Positions 1 through 8,817 of a stretch of 64,000 nucleotides of DNA are shown here, piece by piece. Positions within the stretch are counted from its first letter, which is position 1; each line of letters starts with the position of its first letter. Made by a program: the position numbers and the translations under genes. Origin of the DNA: Prevotella falsenii DSM 22864 = JCM 15124 (GTDB lineage: Bacteria; Bacteroidota; Bacteroidia; Bacteroidales; Bacteroidaceae); the NCBI RefSeq assembly GCF_000613945.1, contig NZ_BAJY01000001.1, positions 124,001 through 188,000 of the forward strand, read 5' to 3'. The notes beneath the pieces were generated by a model. It was not told the DNA's origin, ran no database searches, and worked only from the letters and a program-made list of their open reading frames with translations.

Positions 1-157
1 AAAGGCATTACGCCTTGCACGATAAAAAACTAAGTACGCCTTATGCCGCATAAGCAATTCTTCCAATATAATTGCTGTCAAGCAAGGTGTTTCACTTTCA
101 GAACATTCGGAAAAGACAATTAAAATAACAATATAGTATTAACTAATTACATTTACT

Positions 158-1291
158 ATGAAAGTTCATGAATACCAGGCAAAAGAGTTTTTTGCAAGTT
201 ATGGGATTCCAGTACAACGCGGTATCGTTTGCCGCACACCGGAAGAAGCCGTAAAGGCATACGAAGAACTGGGTGTAGAACTGGCTGTTGTTAAAGCACA
301 GGTACACACAGGTGGTCGTGGTAAGGCCGGTGGTGTGAAGTTGGGCAAGACTGCTGAAGAAGTTCGCACACATGCAAGTAATATCCTCGGCATGGATATT
401 AAAGGTTTCATCGTAGACCGCGTACTTGTTTGTGCAGCACTCGACATCAAGTCAGAGTTCTACGTTAGTATCCTTCCCGACCGCAAGTCAAAGTCAGCTA
501 TCTTCATGGTTAGCCGCGAAGGTGGTATGGACATCGAGGCAGTGGCTAAGGAAACACCGGAAAAGATTGCCAAAATCGCAATCGACCCATTAGTTGGTTT
601 GAACGACTACAAGGCTCGCGAGATTGCTTTCAAGCTCTTCGACGATAAGAAGTACGTTAATCAGGCTGTGCCTTTGTTCAAGAATTTGTATCGTCTCTTC
701 GTAGAGAAAGATGCTTCTTTGACAGAAATCAACCCACTCGTTATTACCGGACAAGACGAACTCTCTGCAGTAGACGCAAAGATGACATTCGATAATAACG
801 CACTCTTCCGTCACCCTGACGTGTTCGAACTCTTCGAACCAACAGAAGACGAAAAGAAAGAACAAGAAGCTAAGGAAAAAGGTTTCAGCTACGTAAACCT
901 CGGTGGCGAAATTGGCTGCATGGTAAACGGTGCCGGTCTTGCTATGGCTACCATGGATATGATTAAGCTCTATGGTGGCAATCCTGCAAACTTCCTCGAC
1001 ATTGGTGGCAGCTCTAACCCAACAAAGATTGTAGAAGCAATGAAGCTCCTCCTTTCAGACAAACACGTAAAGGTAGTTCTCATCAATATCTTTGGTGGTA
1101 TCACACGTTGCGACGACGTTGCCAAAGGACTTATCGAAGCCTTCAAATTCATTGAAACCGATATGCCTATCGTTATCCGCCTTACGGGTACCAACGAGGC
1201 TGAAGGACGCGAATTGCTCAAGGGTACCAAGTTCCACGTTGCTACAACAATGAGCGAAGCTGGCCACATGGCAGTAGACCTCTGCAAGTAA
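158..1291 (+). CDS. sucC: Succinate-CoA ligase, beta subunit
   Basis: Beta subunit of succinyl-CoA synthetase, which interconverts succinyl-CoA and succinate with formation of a nucleoside triphosphate in central carbon metabolism. The 377 residues match the family length. The N-terminus MKVHEYQAKE is typical; the ATP-grasp half (about 1-240) has the glycine-rich GGRGKAGGV stretch, and the C-terminal CoA-ligase half carries NIFGGITRCD. sucD follows after 29 nt on the same strand, so the two subunits are almost certainly co-transcribed. In anaerobic Bacteroidota this enzyme works at the succinate/propionate end of fermentation. I see no clear TAnnTTTG box in the 157 nt upstream. Confidence 0.97.
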   Translation: MKVHEYQAKEFFASYGIPVQRGIVCRTPEEAVKAYEELGVELAVVKAQVHTGGRGKAGGVKLGKTAEEVRTHASNILGMDIKGFIVDRVLVCAALDIKSEFYVSILPDRKSKSAIFMVSREGGMDIEAVAKETPEKIAKIAIDPLVGLNDYKAREIAFKLFDDKKYVNQAVPLFKNLYRLFVEKDASLTEINPLVITGQDELSAVDAKMTFDNNALFRHPDVFELFEPTEDEKKEQEAKEKGFSYVNLGGEIGCMVNGAGLAMATMDMIKLYGGNPANFLDIGGSSNPTKIVEAMKLLLSDKHVKVVLINIFGGITRCDDVAKGLIEAFKFIETDMPIVIRLTGTNEAEGRELLKGTKFHVATTMSEAGHMAVDLCK

Positions 1292-1320
1292 TTTATTTCG
1301 TTTTTAAACATTGAGAAAAA

Positions 1321-2193
1321 ATGAGTATTTTAATTAACAAAGATACACGCCTTATCGTTCAAGGCATTACAGGTCGCGACGGTAGTTTCCACGCTACCAA
1401 GATGAAAGAATACGGTACTAACGTTGTAGGTGGCACATCACCCGGCAAGGCCGGTCAAGAAGTAGCAGGCATTCCTGTGTTCAATACAGTTCGCGACGCA
1501 GTTGAAGCAACCAATGCCAATACATCAGTAATCTTCGTTCCTGCTGCTTTTGCAAAGGACGCTATGCTCGAAGCTGCTGATGCAGGCATCAAATTGATTA
1601 TTTGTATTACCGAAGGCGTTCCCACACTCGACGTGGTTGAGGCTTACCGCTATATCCAGATTAAGGGCGCACAGCTTATCGGACCTAACTGTCCGGGCTT
1701 GATTTCTCCGGGAGAAAGCATGGTGGGTATTATGCCGACAAACATTTTCAAGAAGGGACATACAGGTGTCATCAGCCGTTCAGGAACTTTGACCTACCAA
1801 GTTGTTGCTGCACTAACTGCAGAAGGTATGGGACAATCTTCAGCTATCGGCGTAGGTGGCGACCCTATCGTAGGTCTCTACTTCCAAGAGTTGCTCGAAA
1901 TGTTCCAGAACGACCCCGAAACCGACAGCATTGCAATCATCGGCGAAATCGGTGGCGATGCCGAAGAGCGTGCAGCTGAGTACATCAAGCAGTACGTAAC
2001 AAAGCCCGTTGTAGCTTTCATCTCCGGTCGCGAAGCACCAAAGGGCAAGCAAATGGGTCATGCAGGTGCTATTATCTCAAGCGGTTCCGGTACTGCTGCA
2101 GAAAAGGTAGCTGCTTTCGAAGCTGCCGGTATTCCGGTTGCTCGTGAAACACACGAAATTCCAACACTCTTAAAGCAGAAGTTGGGCAAGTAA
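1321..2193 (+). CDS. sucD: Succinate-CoA ligase, alpha subunit
   Basis: Alpha subunit and partner of the preceding sucC. It binds CoA through its N-terminal Rossmann domain ([12 protein letters not shown]) and carries the phospho-histidine that relays phosphate between succinyl-phosphate and the nucleotide. The motif [12 protein letters not shown] is at about 122-133 and the active-site histidine lies in GHAGAII, about residue 245. The length of 290 aa is normal. The gene ends 38 nt before a strong hairpin that should terminate the sucCD transcript. Confidence 0.97.
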   Translation: MSILINKDTRLIVQGITGRDGSFHATKMKEYGTNVVGGTSPGKAGQEVAGIPVFNTVRDAVEATNANTSVIFVPAAFAKDAMLEAADAGIKLIICITEGVPTLDVVEAYRYIQIKGAQLIGPNCPGLISPGESMVGIMPTNIFKKGHTGVISRSGTLTYQVVAALTAEGMGQSSAIGVGGDPIVGLYFQELLEMFQNDPETDSIAIIGEIGGDAEERAAEYIKQYVTKPVVAFISGREAPKGKQMGHAGAIISSGSGTAAEKVAAFEAAGIPVARETHEIPTLLKQKLGK

Positions 2194-2231
2194 TCGCCGG
2201 CGATTAGACTTCGATTCAATCATTTATATCC

Positions 2232-2268
2232 AAGAGGATATGCCAAGTTCCATTTGGCATATCCTCTT
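2232..2268. terminator. Rho-independent terminator after sucCD
   Basis: A perfect 15-bp inverted repeat (AAGAGGATATGCCAA and its complement) with a 7-nt loop lies just after sucD. Flanking A- and T-rich tracts would let it work in both directions. Confidence 0.8.
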
Positions 2269-2326
2269 CTTATTTTCAATTATCTCCGTCCCCCAATAAC
2301 ACCCTCCTAAACAGCTGCCAAAGTCG

Positions 2327-2418
2327 TAACGGAGTTACGGCAATCATCGCAACGGAGTTACGACAATCATCGCAACGGAGTTACGGCAATCGTCGCAATG
2401 GAGTTACGGCAAATGCCG
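2327..2418. repeat. Four-copy 23-bp tandem repeat
   Basis: Four imperfect units of 23 bp begin at 2327, 2350, 2373 and 2396. The core is CAACGGAGTTACGGCAATC. The first unit holds the dyad CGTAAC-GGA-GTTACG. There is no long open frame across it. It resembles the 22-bp-period arrays elsewhere in this window in layout but not in sequence. Confidence 0.85.
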
Positions 2419-2458
2419 CTGCGTAGTACCGATAAATATAGCTGTTCTATCACAGATA

Positions 2459-2614
2459 TTAAAATATGTGTCGGAAGATATAGCCCCGATAGAAGGACTT
2501 GAGGTCGCGGAAGCGGTGGGTATGGAACAGTACCGGAATGGTCATGATTTCACTGTCCGACCTGCGCGAAGCACGGTTACGGTGCCGTTTGCCAGGTACT
2601 TCAAGCGTTTTTCT
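2459..2614 (-). pseudogene. Remnant of an IS982-family transposase
   Basis: The minus strand reads about 51 codons between two stops, with the stretches KRHRNRASRR, SDSEIMTIPVLFHTHRF and RDLKSFYRGY. This matches my memory of the N-terminal 'SDSEIMTI' region of IS982-type transposases. No start codon, no catalytic DDE part and no terminal repeats are seen, so it is a dead fragment. It sits among repeat-rich non-coding DNA between sucD and the next gene, which marks this interval as an old insertion scar. The rest of 2194-2790 holds only the terminator and the 23-bp repeats. Confidence 0.55.
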
Positions 2615-2790
2615 TTAGGTTTTGCAATGTGCTGACAGCAAGCTTGTTAGACAACACATACGCTTCTGAAAAATATTTATGCCTTTATTATCTTCTTTTC
2701 GCCTGTATAATAAGCCATGTGGATATATCTGCACTGCCTCGATTGTGCACTTTGGGGCTTGTAAAAAAAGGAAGTGCTTTCCTTATATCA

Positions 2791-3708
2791 TTAATTTATT
2801 TGAGTGTATTTTTTAATGTTTTCAATGACTTCTTTTACAGTTTGTTCTTTTCCATTGATATGTGCATAATTTGACCCATTGATGATATGTAGCCATGCAT
2901 TATCTATAATTTGTATGCAGTCTCCGTGATAAATGTCATTATAGCTTTTTAGGTCTTGCGTTTTTTTGATGCGATATGTTTTAGAATGTAAAAAATCAAC
3001 AGTTTTGGGGTCATATTCTTTAAACATTTTGAGATAATTCCCTCCTCCCGCATCTAAGAAGAAACCTTTTTGAAAGATAGGAAGAAAGTCTGGTTTCTTT
3101 TGAACTGCGTATTCATAGTTGTATATACTGAACCCAGGCCATAGATACCAGCCACCGTCTCTTAGACGTTCCACACCAATAAAGTTTTTTTCACCAATAG
3201 TCTCAGATAGGTTGTAGTTCTGAAAGGGTAATAGATCGTGATCGAGAAAAGTAAAGAAATTAGGCTTTATCGCATTGATAATATGATAAAAGACCCAATT
3301 GAGAGCTGCTCCATGCGACATTCCGTCCCAGAAAATTCTGTGAAATGCAAGCCTATGAATGTATCTTGGCAGTGCTATGTAATCAACACCTTCTTCTTGA
3401 CATACATTTTTGATAAGCCCTCTTTTTTGTTTTTTCGCCGAATTGTCGGCGATAATGTGTTTAAATCCTTTATCGGTTATATGTTGCTTTATTAGTTGTA
3501 TTTGTTTCTGAATTAGCTTTTCTTCATTGAAAGCTATCGTAACGATACACATATGTTGATGCTCAAACCTTTTATCATTATTATATTTAAAAGTTGTTTT
3601 TGATAATAAGACTAGCACTTTACGGTAAAGATTGAAAACTTTACTGTAGTATGGCATCACTAATTGGAGGATTTTCTTCTTTATAAGCATTTGATTTTTA
3701 TTCTGCAA
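2791..3708 (-). CDS. Glycosyltransferase-like protein (GT2-type fold likely)
   Basis: A 305-aa protein with a lysine-rich N-terminus, then a Rossmann-like start CIVTIAFNEEKLI (about 54-66), a core with FFTFLDHDLLPF (about 155-166) that holds a DxD-like acidic motif, and DGGWYLWPGFSIY downstream. This pattern fits nucleotide-sugar glycosyltransferases that work at the cytoplasmic face of the inner membrane, but it is distant from the well-known families. The region is clearly AT-richer than its neighbours and is flanked by relics of mobile or repeated genes, so it may be acquired. The donor and acceptor cannot be read from sequence. Confidence 0.6.
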   Translation of the reverse strand: MQNKNQMLIKKKILQLVMPYYSKVFNLYRKVLVLLSKTTFKYNNDKRFEHQHMCIVTIAFNEEKLIQKQIQLIKQHITDKGFKHIIADNSAKKQKRGLIKNVCQEEGVDYIALPRYIHRLAFHRIFWDGMSHGAALNWVFYHIINAIKPNFFTFLDHDLLPFQNYNLSETIGEKNFIGVERLRDGGWYLWPGFSIYNYEYAVQKKPDFLPIFQKGFFLDAGGGNYLKMFKEYDPKTVDFLHSKTYRIKKTQDLKSYNDIYHGDCIQIIDNAWLHIINGSNYAHINGKEQTVKEVIENIKKYTQIN

Positions 3709-3800
3709 ATATGTGTAAATCTATACAGTTGAGGGTGCAAGTGGCAGGCATTCATGTTTTCAGCCTTTACTGGAGAATAGAAGTTATCATAATCTGGCGT

Positions 3801-3902
3801 ATTTTTAGCAAGGTCGTACACATATCCTGTCTTGTCAATGTACTTCCATTTCTCTTCAATAATGTTGGCAAAAGTTTGTATGCCAATAGGATAACGCAAC
3901 AT
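3801..3902 (-). pseudogene. 5' remnant of an AAA-ATPase-like / PD-(D/E)XK protein
   Basis: The minus strand encodes MLRYPIGIQTFANIIEEK followed by KYIDKTGYVYDLAKN. This is the hallmark N-terminus of the large Bacteroidota family annotated as AAA-ATPase-like with a C-terminal PD-(D/E)XK nuclease domain, normally about 500 residues. Homology stops after about 34 residues and the Walker A region is absent, so only the first exon-like scrap remains. These genes are highly multicopy and recombine often, which probably explains the scrap. Confidence 0.6.
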
Positions 3903-3975
3903 ATACTTTATCTTTTGTTCTGCAAATATAGGCAAAAATCTTTGTACTTACAAATGTTTTACAACCCAAAGAGCA

Positions 3976-5319
3976 TTATATCAGCACTGTGTCCTTACGC
4001 TCGTAGAAGTCGGAAGTGATGTTGGTAATGGCTTCCGACACGTCCTTGCTGACGTAAGAAAGGTTGCGTTGGCTCTGAATAGACTTGATGAAAGTAAGCA
4101 ATTCGTAACGAATGCCTTCACCATCGAGCTGGTAGAAGTAGCGTTTGTTGTCACTTGAATTCTCCCGGCGCACCTCGAAATAGTCGGTTTTCCACCACGG
4201 TGCAGGCACGTAGATGTAGCCTTCTGTGCCCGAAATAACAAGTTCGCCCTCCGATTTTATGCCTTGTCCGACCTTCAACGATGCCACTGCGTGAGGGTAA
4301 ATGAACGATATTTTGGTGAAAGTATCGAAGTTTGGCGCATCGTCGATAAGGTGTGTGCAGATGGTTTTATCGGTATAATCGGTTCCTAACAGCTGGAAGA
4401 TGGGCAGAAGCGACGTCGGTGCCCATGCGCAAAAGCTATTCCATGTGTATGGTAGTTCGTCTTTATCTTCGGTGTTGTAGTGCGAAAGGCTTGTGCAGGT
4501 GGCATCAATGGAATATATTTTGCCAATTTTTCCACTCTTTGCAAGCAGACACAAGCGGTCGTATGCCATGGAATAAGCCGTTTTTATAGAGTCCATCAAG
4601 ATGAGGCTCTGCTCTTCTGCAATACTGTTGAGTTCTTTCCACTCTTCGTTGTTGAGCGAAATGGGCGACTCACATAGCACATGCTTCCCCGATAGCAATG
4701 CTCCTTTTATGTGTGCATAATGCTTTTCCGGGTGCGAAACGATGTAAACGGCATCTGAAACTTCGAGCAGTTCGGTGTAAGTACGGGTAAACAGTGGCAC
4801 TACATCGCGCAGATTACCCAGTTTTCGGTCGTTTTCGGTGTAGACACCGCTGATGTTTATGCCGTTTACGAACTTGCTTTCGTGTACGAATTTGTTGATA
4901 ATGGGCGATTCGCCAACAAGTCCGATGCGTATTTCGCGTAAGTCTGAGCGCAGTTCGGTGCTGGAAATGCCTTTTGTTCTTTCGAGATAAACCACCTCGC
5001 AGTATTCGGAAAGATAGTCGAACTTGCCCCGCCAGTCTGAACCTACGGTGAAAATATCGACGTTCATACGTTTTATGTCGTCTATTTTCTGCCCTTCGTA
5101 CTCCTCTATGACTATTTCGTCTGCCAAGCCGGTGGACTTTACGTTTTCTATTCGCTCCACAAGCGATTGCTGAACGTTTATCTTTCCGCGTTCACGGTCG
5201 AAGGTATCGGCTGTTACGCCCACTATCAGATAGTCGCCCAAAGCCTTTGCTCGTTTCAACAAACGCACGTGTCCTTCGTGCAATAGGTCGTAAGTTCCGT
5301 AGGTAATAACCTTTTTCAT
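3976..5319 (-). CDS. Cytidylyltransferase / Gfo-Idh-MocA oxidoreductase fusion
   Basis: A 447-aa two-domain protein. Residues 1-130 are a glycerol-3-phosphate cytidylyltransferase-type (TagD-like) domain: GTYDLLHEGHVRLL with the catalytic HxGH, then GVTADTFDRERGK and the ISSTELR signature. Residues about 130-447 start a new Rossmann fold (IRIGLVGES) and continue as a Gfo/Idh/MocA dehydrogenase with GKHVLCESPISLN, the usual E-x-P region. One polypeptide could therefore reduce or oxidise a small alcohol or keto compound and activate its phosphate with CTP. The gene begins 6 nt after the aminotransferase stop, so they form an operon. The product feeding the nearby CDP-glycerol-type transferase is my inference; the actual alcohol is unknown. 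Confidence 0.85.
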   Translation of the reverse strand: MKKVITYGTYDLLHEGHVRLLKRAKALGDYLIVGVTADTFDRERGKINVQQSLVERIENVKSTGLADEIVIEEYEGQKIDDIKRMNVDIFTVGSDWRGKFDYLSEYCEVVYLERTKGISSTELRSDLREIRIGLVGESPIINKFVHESKFVNGINISGVYTENDRKLGNLRDVVPLFTRTYTELLEVSDAVYIVSHPEKHYAHIKGALLSGKHVLCESPISLNNEEWKELNSIAEEQSLILMDSIKTAYSMAYDRLCLLAKSGKIGKIYSIDATCTSLSHYNTEDKDELPYTWNSFCAWAPTSLLPIFQLLGTDYTDKTICTHLIDDAPNFDTFTKISFIYPHAVASLKVGQGIKSEGELVISGTEGYIYVPAPWWKTDYFEVRRENSSDNKRYFYQLDGEGIRYELLTFIKSIQSQRNLSYVSKDVSEAITNITSDFYERKDTVLI

Positions 5320-5325
5320 CGTTGT

Positions 5326-6403
5326 TTAAAGTTTGCCAATTCTATGTAATTCATCTAAGGCTGCTACAAGTGTAGAGTTGTCTGCGGGTGTCAGTGCACC
5401 GATGTGCCCTACTCGGAACACTGTGTCGCGCATGTCGCCACCGTTCGGACAAACCCAAATACCATATTCGTCTTTCAGTGTTTCAAATATGCTGAATGCC
5501 GAATTGTTCAACGGGTGTAGCGATGTTACGGCGTTCGAAGGCGATTGCGTAATAAGTTCCAAGGGCAGATGGGCTATTTTCCTGCGGAAGTCCATGGCTA
5601 AATTGCGCGTCCGCTCTATCTCGGCTGCTACGCCGCCATTGCGTTCTATCTCTTTCAAACGACAATGAATTTGCAGCAATATGCCCACGGCAGGGGTGTA
5701 AGGTGTTTGTCCGCGTTCGCCATTACGCAATGCGTCTTTCAGGTTTAAGTACATACAACGGACGTCATTGCGTTCGATGCGCTCGATTGCTCGTGGCGAA
5801 AGCACGATTATGGAAATACCCGGAGCAGGCTAAGGCTTTCTGCGAGCCTGTAATCATAACGTCGGCACCAAGTTGTTTCATATCGAACTCGTCGGCAAGG
5901 AAGGAGCTAATGGCATCGACAAGTAGGAAAAGGTTGTTGCGACGGCAGAATTTGCTGATTAAATCAATATCGTAATGCACTCCCGTAGAGGTTTCATGGA
6001 CATTCACAAGGAAAGCTGTGTAACCCTGATTGTCGTATTGCTCGAGCATTTCGGCAGTGATTTGCTGACCTGTTTCCATCTTGATGACAGTGTGCGGAAT
6101 AGCATACAGTTCGCACAAATCTACAAAACGTTGTCCGAAACTACCACCATTTACCACCAAAACTTTGTCGTCGGCAGTTAAAAGGTTCATTACCGAAGCC
6201 TCCATAGAAGCGGTGCCCGAACCTGTTATGAATACCACGCGAGCATTGTCGTCTGCTTTTGCAAACTCTTTCATAAGTTGTTCGTTCTCTTTCATCGTAG
6301 CGGAGAACTCAGAGGTGCGGAAATACGGCACTTGCTCTGCACCTATTTCTCTTACTGCGTCAGCCGACATTACGGGTCCTACTGTGAAATTAAGCATATT
6401 CAT
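5326..6403 (-). CDS. PLP aminotransferase, PhnW/alanine-glyoxylate type, frameshifted
   Basis: Class-V-fold PLP aminotransferase of about 358 aa, read in two frames. The upstream piece has [12 protein letters not shown], the PLP-phosphate loop [10 protein letters not shown] and the Schiff-base lysine in TGSQKALAC; the downstream piece resumes at [11 protein letters not shown] and ends with the family C-terminus ([11 protein letters not shown]). The frame breaks at about 5823. One extra base or a 2-nt loss, such as one TC from a TCTC run, would explain it. Family members convert 2-aminoethylphosphonate or glyoxylate/alanine. Co-transcription with the cytidylyltransferase fusion suggests it aminates a precursor of a CDP-activated group. 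Functional only if the frameshift is a sequence error. Confidence 0.8.
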
Positions 6404-6429
6404 AACTACCTTATATTATTATATTCGTG

Positions 6430-6437
6430 CAAAGTTA
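6430..6437 (-). promoter_or_regulatory. Candidate -7 box for the aminotransferase operon
   Basis: On the minus strand this reads TAACTTTG, matching the Bacteroidota TAnnTTTG -7 consensus, 26 nt upstream of the start at 6403. I see no good -33 TTTG. Confidence 0.5.
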
Positions 6438-6470
6438 CAGCTTTTTTTTCGCTTTGTCGTTGAATTAAAC

Positions 6471-6478
6471 TATCTTTG
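6471..6478 (+). promoter_or_regulatory. Candidate -7 box for the glycerophosphotransferase-type gene
   Basis: TATCTTTG matches the Bacteroidota -7 consensus. It lies 18 nt before the ATG at 6497. It overlaps the upstream in-frame TTG at 6476, which argues that translation starts at 6497. With the box at 6430 it forms a divergent promoter pair. Confidence 0.6.
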
Positions 6479-6496
6479 CACAAAAATATAACAACA

Positions 6497-7546
6497 ATGC
6501 GCATTTTACTATTTTGCGAGAACAAATATGCCGTAGATATTCTGCAGCCTATTCAAACTGAAGCCGACAGAGAGGGCGGCAACGAAGTGTTGTGGTATGT
6601 ACACCGAGAAAAGATACCCGAATTTCCATTAAAGGACAGTGTGAGGTGGACAAACAGCATGCAGGAGAGTTTCGATTTCAGTCCTGAAGCCATCTACGTG
6701 CCCGGCAATATTGTGCCTTACTACTTGCCGGGGGTGAAAATTCAGATATTCCACGGCTATGCTGCGGAGAAGAAAGACCATTGGGTGATACGCCGTTACT
6801 TCGATATTTATTGTACGCAAGGGGCTTACTTTACAAACCATTTCTCGGCATTGGCAAAGAAATATGGCGACTTCTCGGTGGTGGAAACCGGCTGGACGCG
6901 CCAAGACTACATATTTGCACATCGCCACGACTTCGACGACGAGCGTGCAGAACTGCTGCAACAGCACGCTTGCGAACGCATTGTTACTTATGCACCGACG
7001 TTTTCGCCCAAGCTGACATCGATACCTTTTATTCTCGATGACTTACGAAAACTTGCCGATACACGCAACGTTCTGATTATCATAAAACTGCACCCGCTTA
7101 CGAAAACCGAATGGGTGGCAGCATGCCGGGCACTTGCCGACAGCCATAAAAATATAATAATGGTGGGCGAATTCGCTCTTACAAAGTACCTGCTGATGTC
7201 CGATGTGGTGGTGAGCGACACCTCGTCTGCCATCTACGAAGCACTGCTGATGGACAAACCCGTTATCACGCTCAACGCCATATCGAAAGATTTGTATTGG
7301 AAAAACATTACCGACGCTTCGCAACTGTGCGAGGCTTACGACGACGTACTTACAAACAAGGAGATTGCCGCCCTACGCAAATGGGTGATAAACAACTACG
7401 ACCCTTACCTCGACGGGCAGTGTGCGCACCGCATGCTAAACGCTGCACGCGACTTTATACAGCGCAACGGTGTGCCACGGCAGCGCAAACTGAACCTTTG
7501 GCGTAAGTACACAAGCATTAAAACCTTTGGAAAAATAAAACGATAG
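6497..7546 (+). CDS. CDP-glycerol glycerophosphotransferase-family protein
   Basis: A 349-aa enzyme of the TagB/TagF type, which moves glycerol-phosphate or a similar polyol-phosphate from a CDP donor to a glycan or lipid acceptor at the cytoplasmic membrane. Visible landmarks: FHGYAAEKKDHW (about 85), YAPTFSPKLTS (about 160), IIKLHPLTK, and the family signature SDVVVSDTSSAIYEALLMD (about 235-253) in the CDP-binding C-terminal half. The start at MRILLF is chosen because the earlier in-frame TTG sits in the promoter. It is transcribed away from the cytidylyltransferase operon but probably uses its CDP product. Length is shorter than Gram-positive TagF (no polymerase N-terminal part), so a single-residue decorating role is likely. 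Confidence 0.85.
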   Translation: MRILLFCENKYAVDILQPIQTEADREGGNEVLWYVHREKIPEFPLKDSVRWTNSMQESFDFSPEAIYVPGNIVPYYLPGVKIQIFHGYAAEKKDHWVIRRYFDIYCTQGAYFTNHFSALAKKYGDFSVVETGWTRQDYIFAHRHDFDDERAELLQQHACERIVTYAPTFSPKLTSIPFILDDLRKLADTRNVLIIIKLHPLTKTEWVAACRALADSHKNIIMVGEFALTKYLLMSDVVVSDTSSAIYEALLMDKPVITLNAISKDLYWKNITDASQLCEAYDDVLTNKEIAALRKWVINNYDPYLDGQCAHRMLNAARDFIQRNGVPRQRKLNLWRKYTSIKTFGKIKR

Positions 7547-7651
7547 ATACTGCAATATTACAAGAGAATGGAGTAGAAAAAGGGTGCAAAATGTGTAAAC
7601 ATTTTTCACAAGCGCAACTATCGCTCAACTATCTTATTACCAATGCATTAC

Positions 7652-7739
7652 AAAACCTATTGTTTTGCGTTCCAAAACCGTAGGTTTTGCACGGTAAAAG
7701 CGTAGGTTTTGCATCGCAAAACAGCCGCTTTCGCAACGT
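7652..7739. repeat. 22-bp-period array (AAAAC...GGTTTTGC type)
   Basis: Four units of exactly 22 bp start at 7652, 7674, 7696 and 7718; units 2 and 3 share the core CGTAGGTTTTGCA. The following 50 nt (to about 7790) are also repeated: the same block occurs inverted around 36030-36160, and its last part recurs at 27305-27335. The rest of 7547-7930 contains only a terminator; no gene is seen. Confidence 0.85.
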
Positions 7740-7834
7740 CAAAGCGCAATTATCACTTTTTAAGAGAATTATCTTTACAAAGTAAGCGTAATAGACTGCC
7801 ATTGCTGCATCGGAAAACTTGCTTTAAAAAACAA

Positions 7835-7866
7835 TGCGGGACTGTCCTTGAAAGGGCAATCCCACA
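7835..7866. terminator. Convergent terminator between the glycerophosphotransferase and LicD genes
   Basis: TGCGGGACTGTCCTT pairs with AGGGCAATCCCACA, including several G-U pairs, over a 3-nt loop. T-rich DNA (CTCTTTTATAA) follows on the plus strand. It lies between two converging genes. Confidence 0.6.
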
Positions 7867-7930
7867 TTCTCTTTTATAATATTAAAGTTGTATCGAATTG
7901 TAATAACGATGAAACAAAGAAAGCATAGAC

Positions 7931-8794
7931 TTACGCTTTCTTCATCGAAACAGAACCTTTATAGTCTTTGTAGGGCGACTTCATATCCATGTAGCGGAAG
8001 TTCTGTGGCGGTATTTCTTTGGGTATTTCCATATAGTTGCCATAACAATAAGAAAGGTAGGCGTCGGGCTTGGCTACGCCCATGAGTTCCACTCCTTCGA
8101 AGTTGATGGGTGTAGGCGTACCGTAGACTTCCTTGGGAAGTATGCCTCGTTCGGGTCGGTTGTCGTGGTCAGCTGCCAGTTTGCTATCTAAATATGAGTA
8201 TTCCGACTGTATTTTGGTGAGCGTCCGATGTATTTTCTGTGGCGAAAGTATCTTTTGCAGGGTTTTATAGAACAGGCAGCCAATGCCTTTTCCGTGCTTG
8301 TAAGGGTCGCGCTGCGAGTAATAGAGGAACTTGTTCACGAAGTCGTAACGTAGATAATGGAACTTACGGGCGAGTTTATTCTCGGTCATTCCGTCGATAG
8401 GGAATACATCTACGGGAATGCCGCCTAAGAATTTGAAGCTGCGACGCAGTATGTAGGTGGTGCGTTTGTCTTGTATGCGTGCGAATTGGTAAGGGTAATG
8501 GCTTGCTTTCGTGTAGTCTACAAGTTCGTATTCTTCAGGCAGCCATTCGTTGGCGTGCGCTAACAACACCTCGTAGTCGTGGCGCGGCAGGGCTACATCG
8601 GCATCGTCGTCCCATGGAACAAAGCCGTGGTGGCGCACGGCTCCAAGCATTGTACCCGCAATCATAAAGTATTGCAGGTTGTGTTCGCGGCAAACCTTAT
8701 CGATAGCTTTCAGTATGCCTAAGATAATGTGTTGCATTTCCTTTGTTTCTTCAGGACTTATGCGGTTCTCGTCTTTCGGTTGTGGTGTGTTCAT
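7931..8794 (-). CDS. LicD-family phosphotransferase
   Basis: A 287-aa LicD-type protein. LicD enzymes transfer phosphocholine or related phospho-alcohols from CDP donors to LPS, teichoic acid or capsule sugars. The diagnostic N-terminal signature is present: YFMIAGTMLGAVRHHG followed by FVPWDDDADVALPRHDYEVL (about residues 42-78), with the DDDAD metal-binding acids. I place the start at MNTPQPKDE because the longer frame overlaps the end of the upstream acyltransferase gene. It is the second CDP-dependent transferase in this block and lies 23 nt downstream of an LpxL-type acyltransferase, so decoration of a lipid A/core glycan is the likely role. Confidence 0.88.
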   Translation of the reverse strand: MNTPQPKDENRISPEETKEMQHIILGILKAIDKVCREHNLQYFMIAGTMLGAVRHHGFVPWDDDADVALPRHDYEVLLAHANEWLPEEYELVDYTKASHYPYQFARIQDKRTTYILRRSFKFLGGIPVDVFPIDGMTENKLARKFHYLRYDFVNKFLYYSQRDPYKHGKGIGCLFYKTLQKILSPQKIHRTLTKIQSEYSYLDSKLAADHDNRPERGILPKEVYGTPTPINFEGVELMGVAKPDAYLSYCYGNYMEIPKEIPPQNFRYMDMKSPYKDYKGSVSMKKA

Positions 8795-8817
8795 TGTTGT
8801 TTTAAAACGATGTTGAA

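Noticed and set aside
2327..2418. Possible CRISPR array
   Set aside because: Units are 23 bp with no distinct spacers and no cas genes; the same holds for the 22-bp arrays. They are short tandem repeats.
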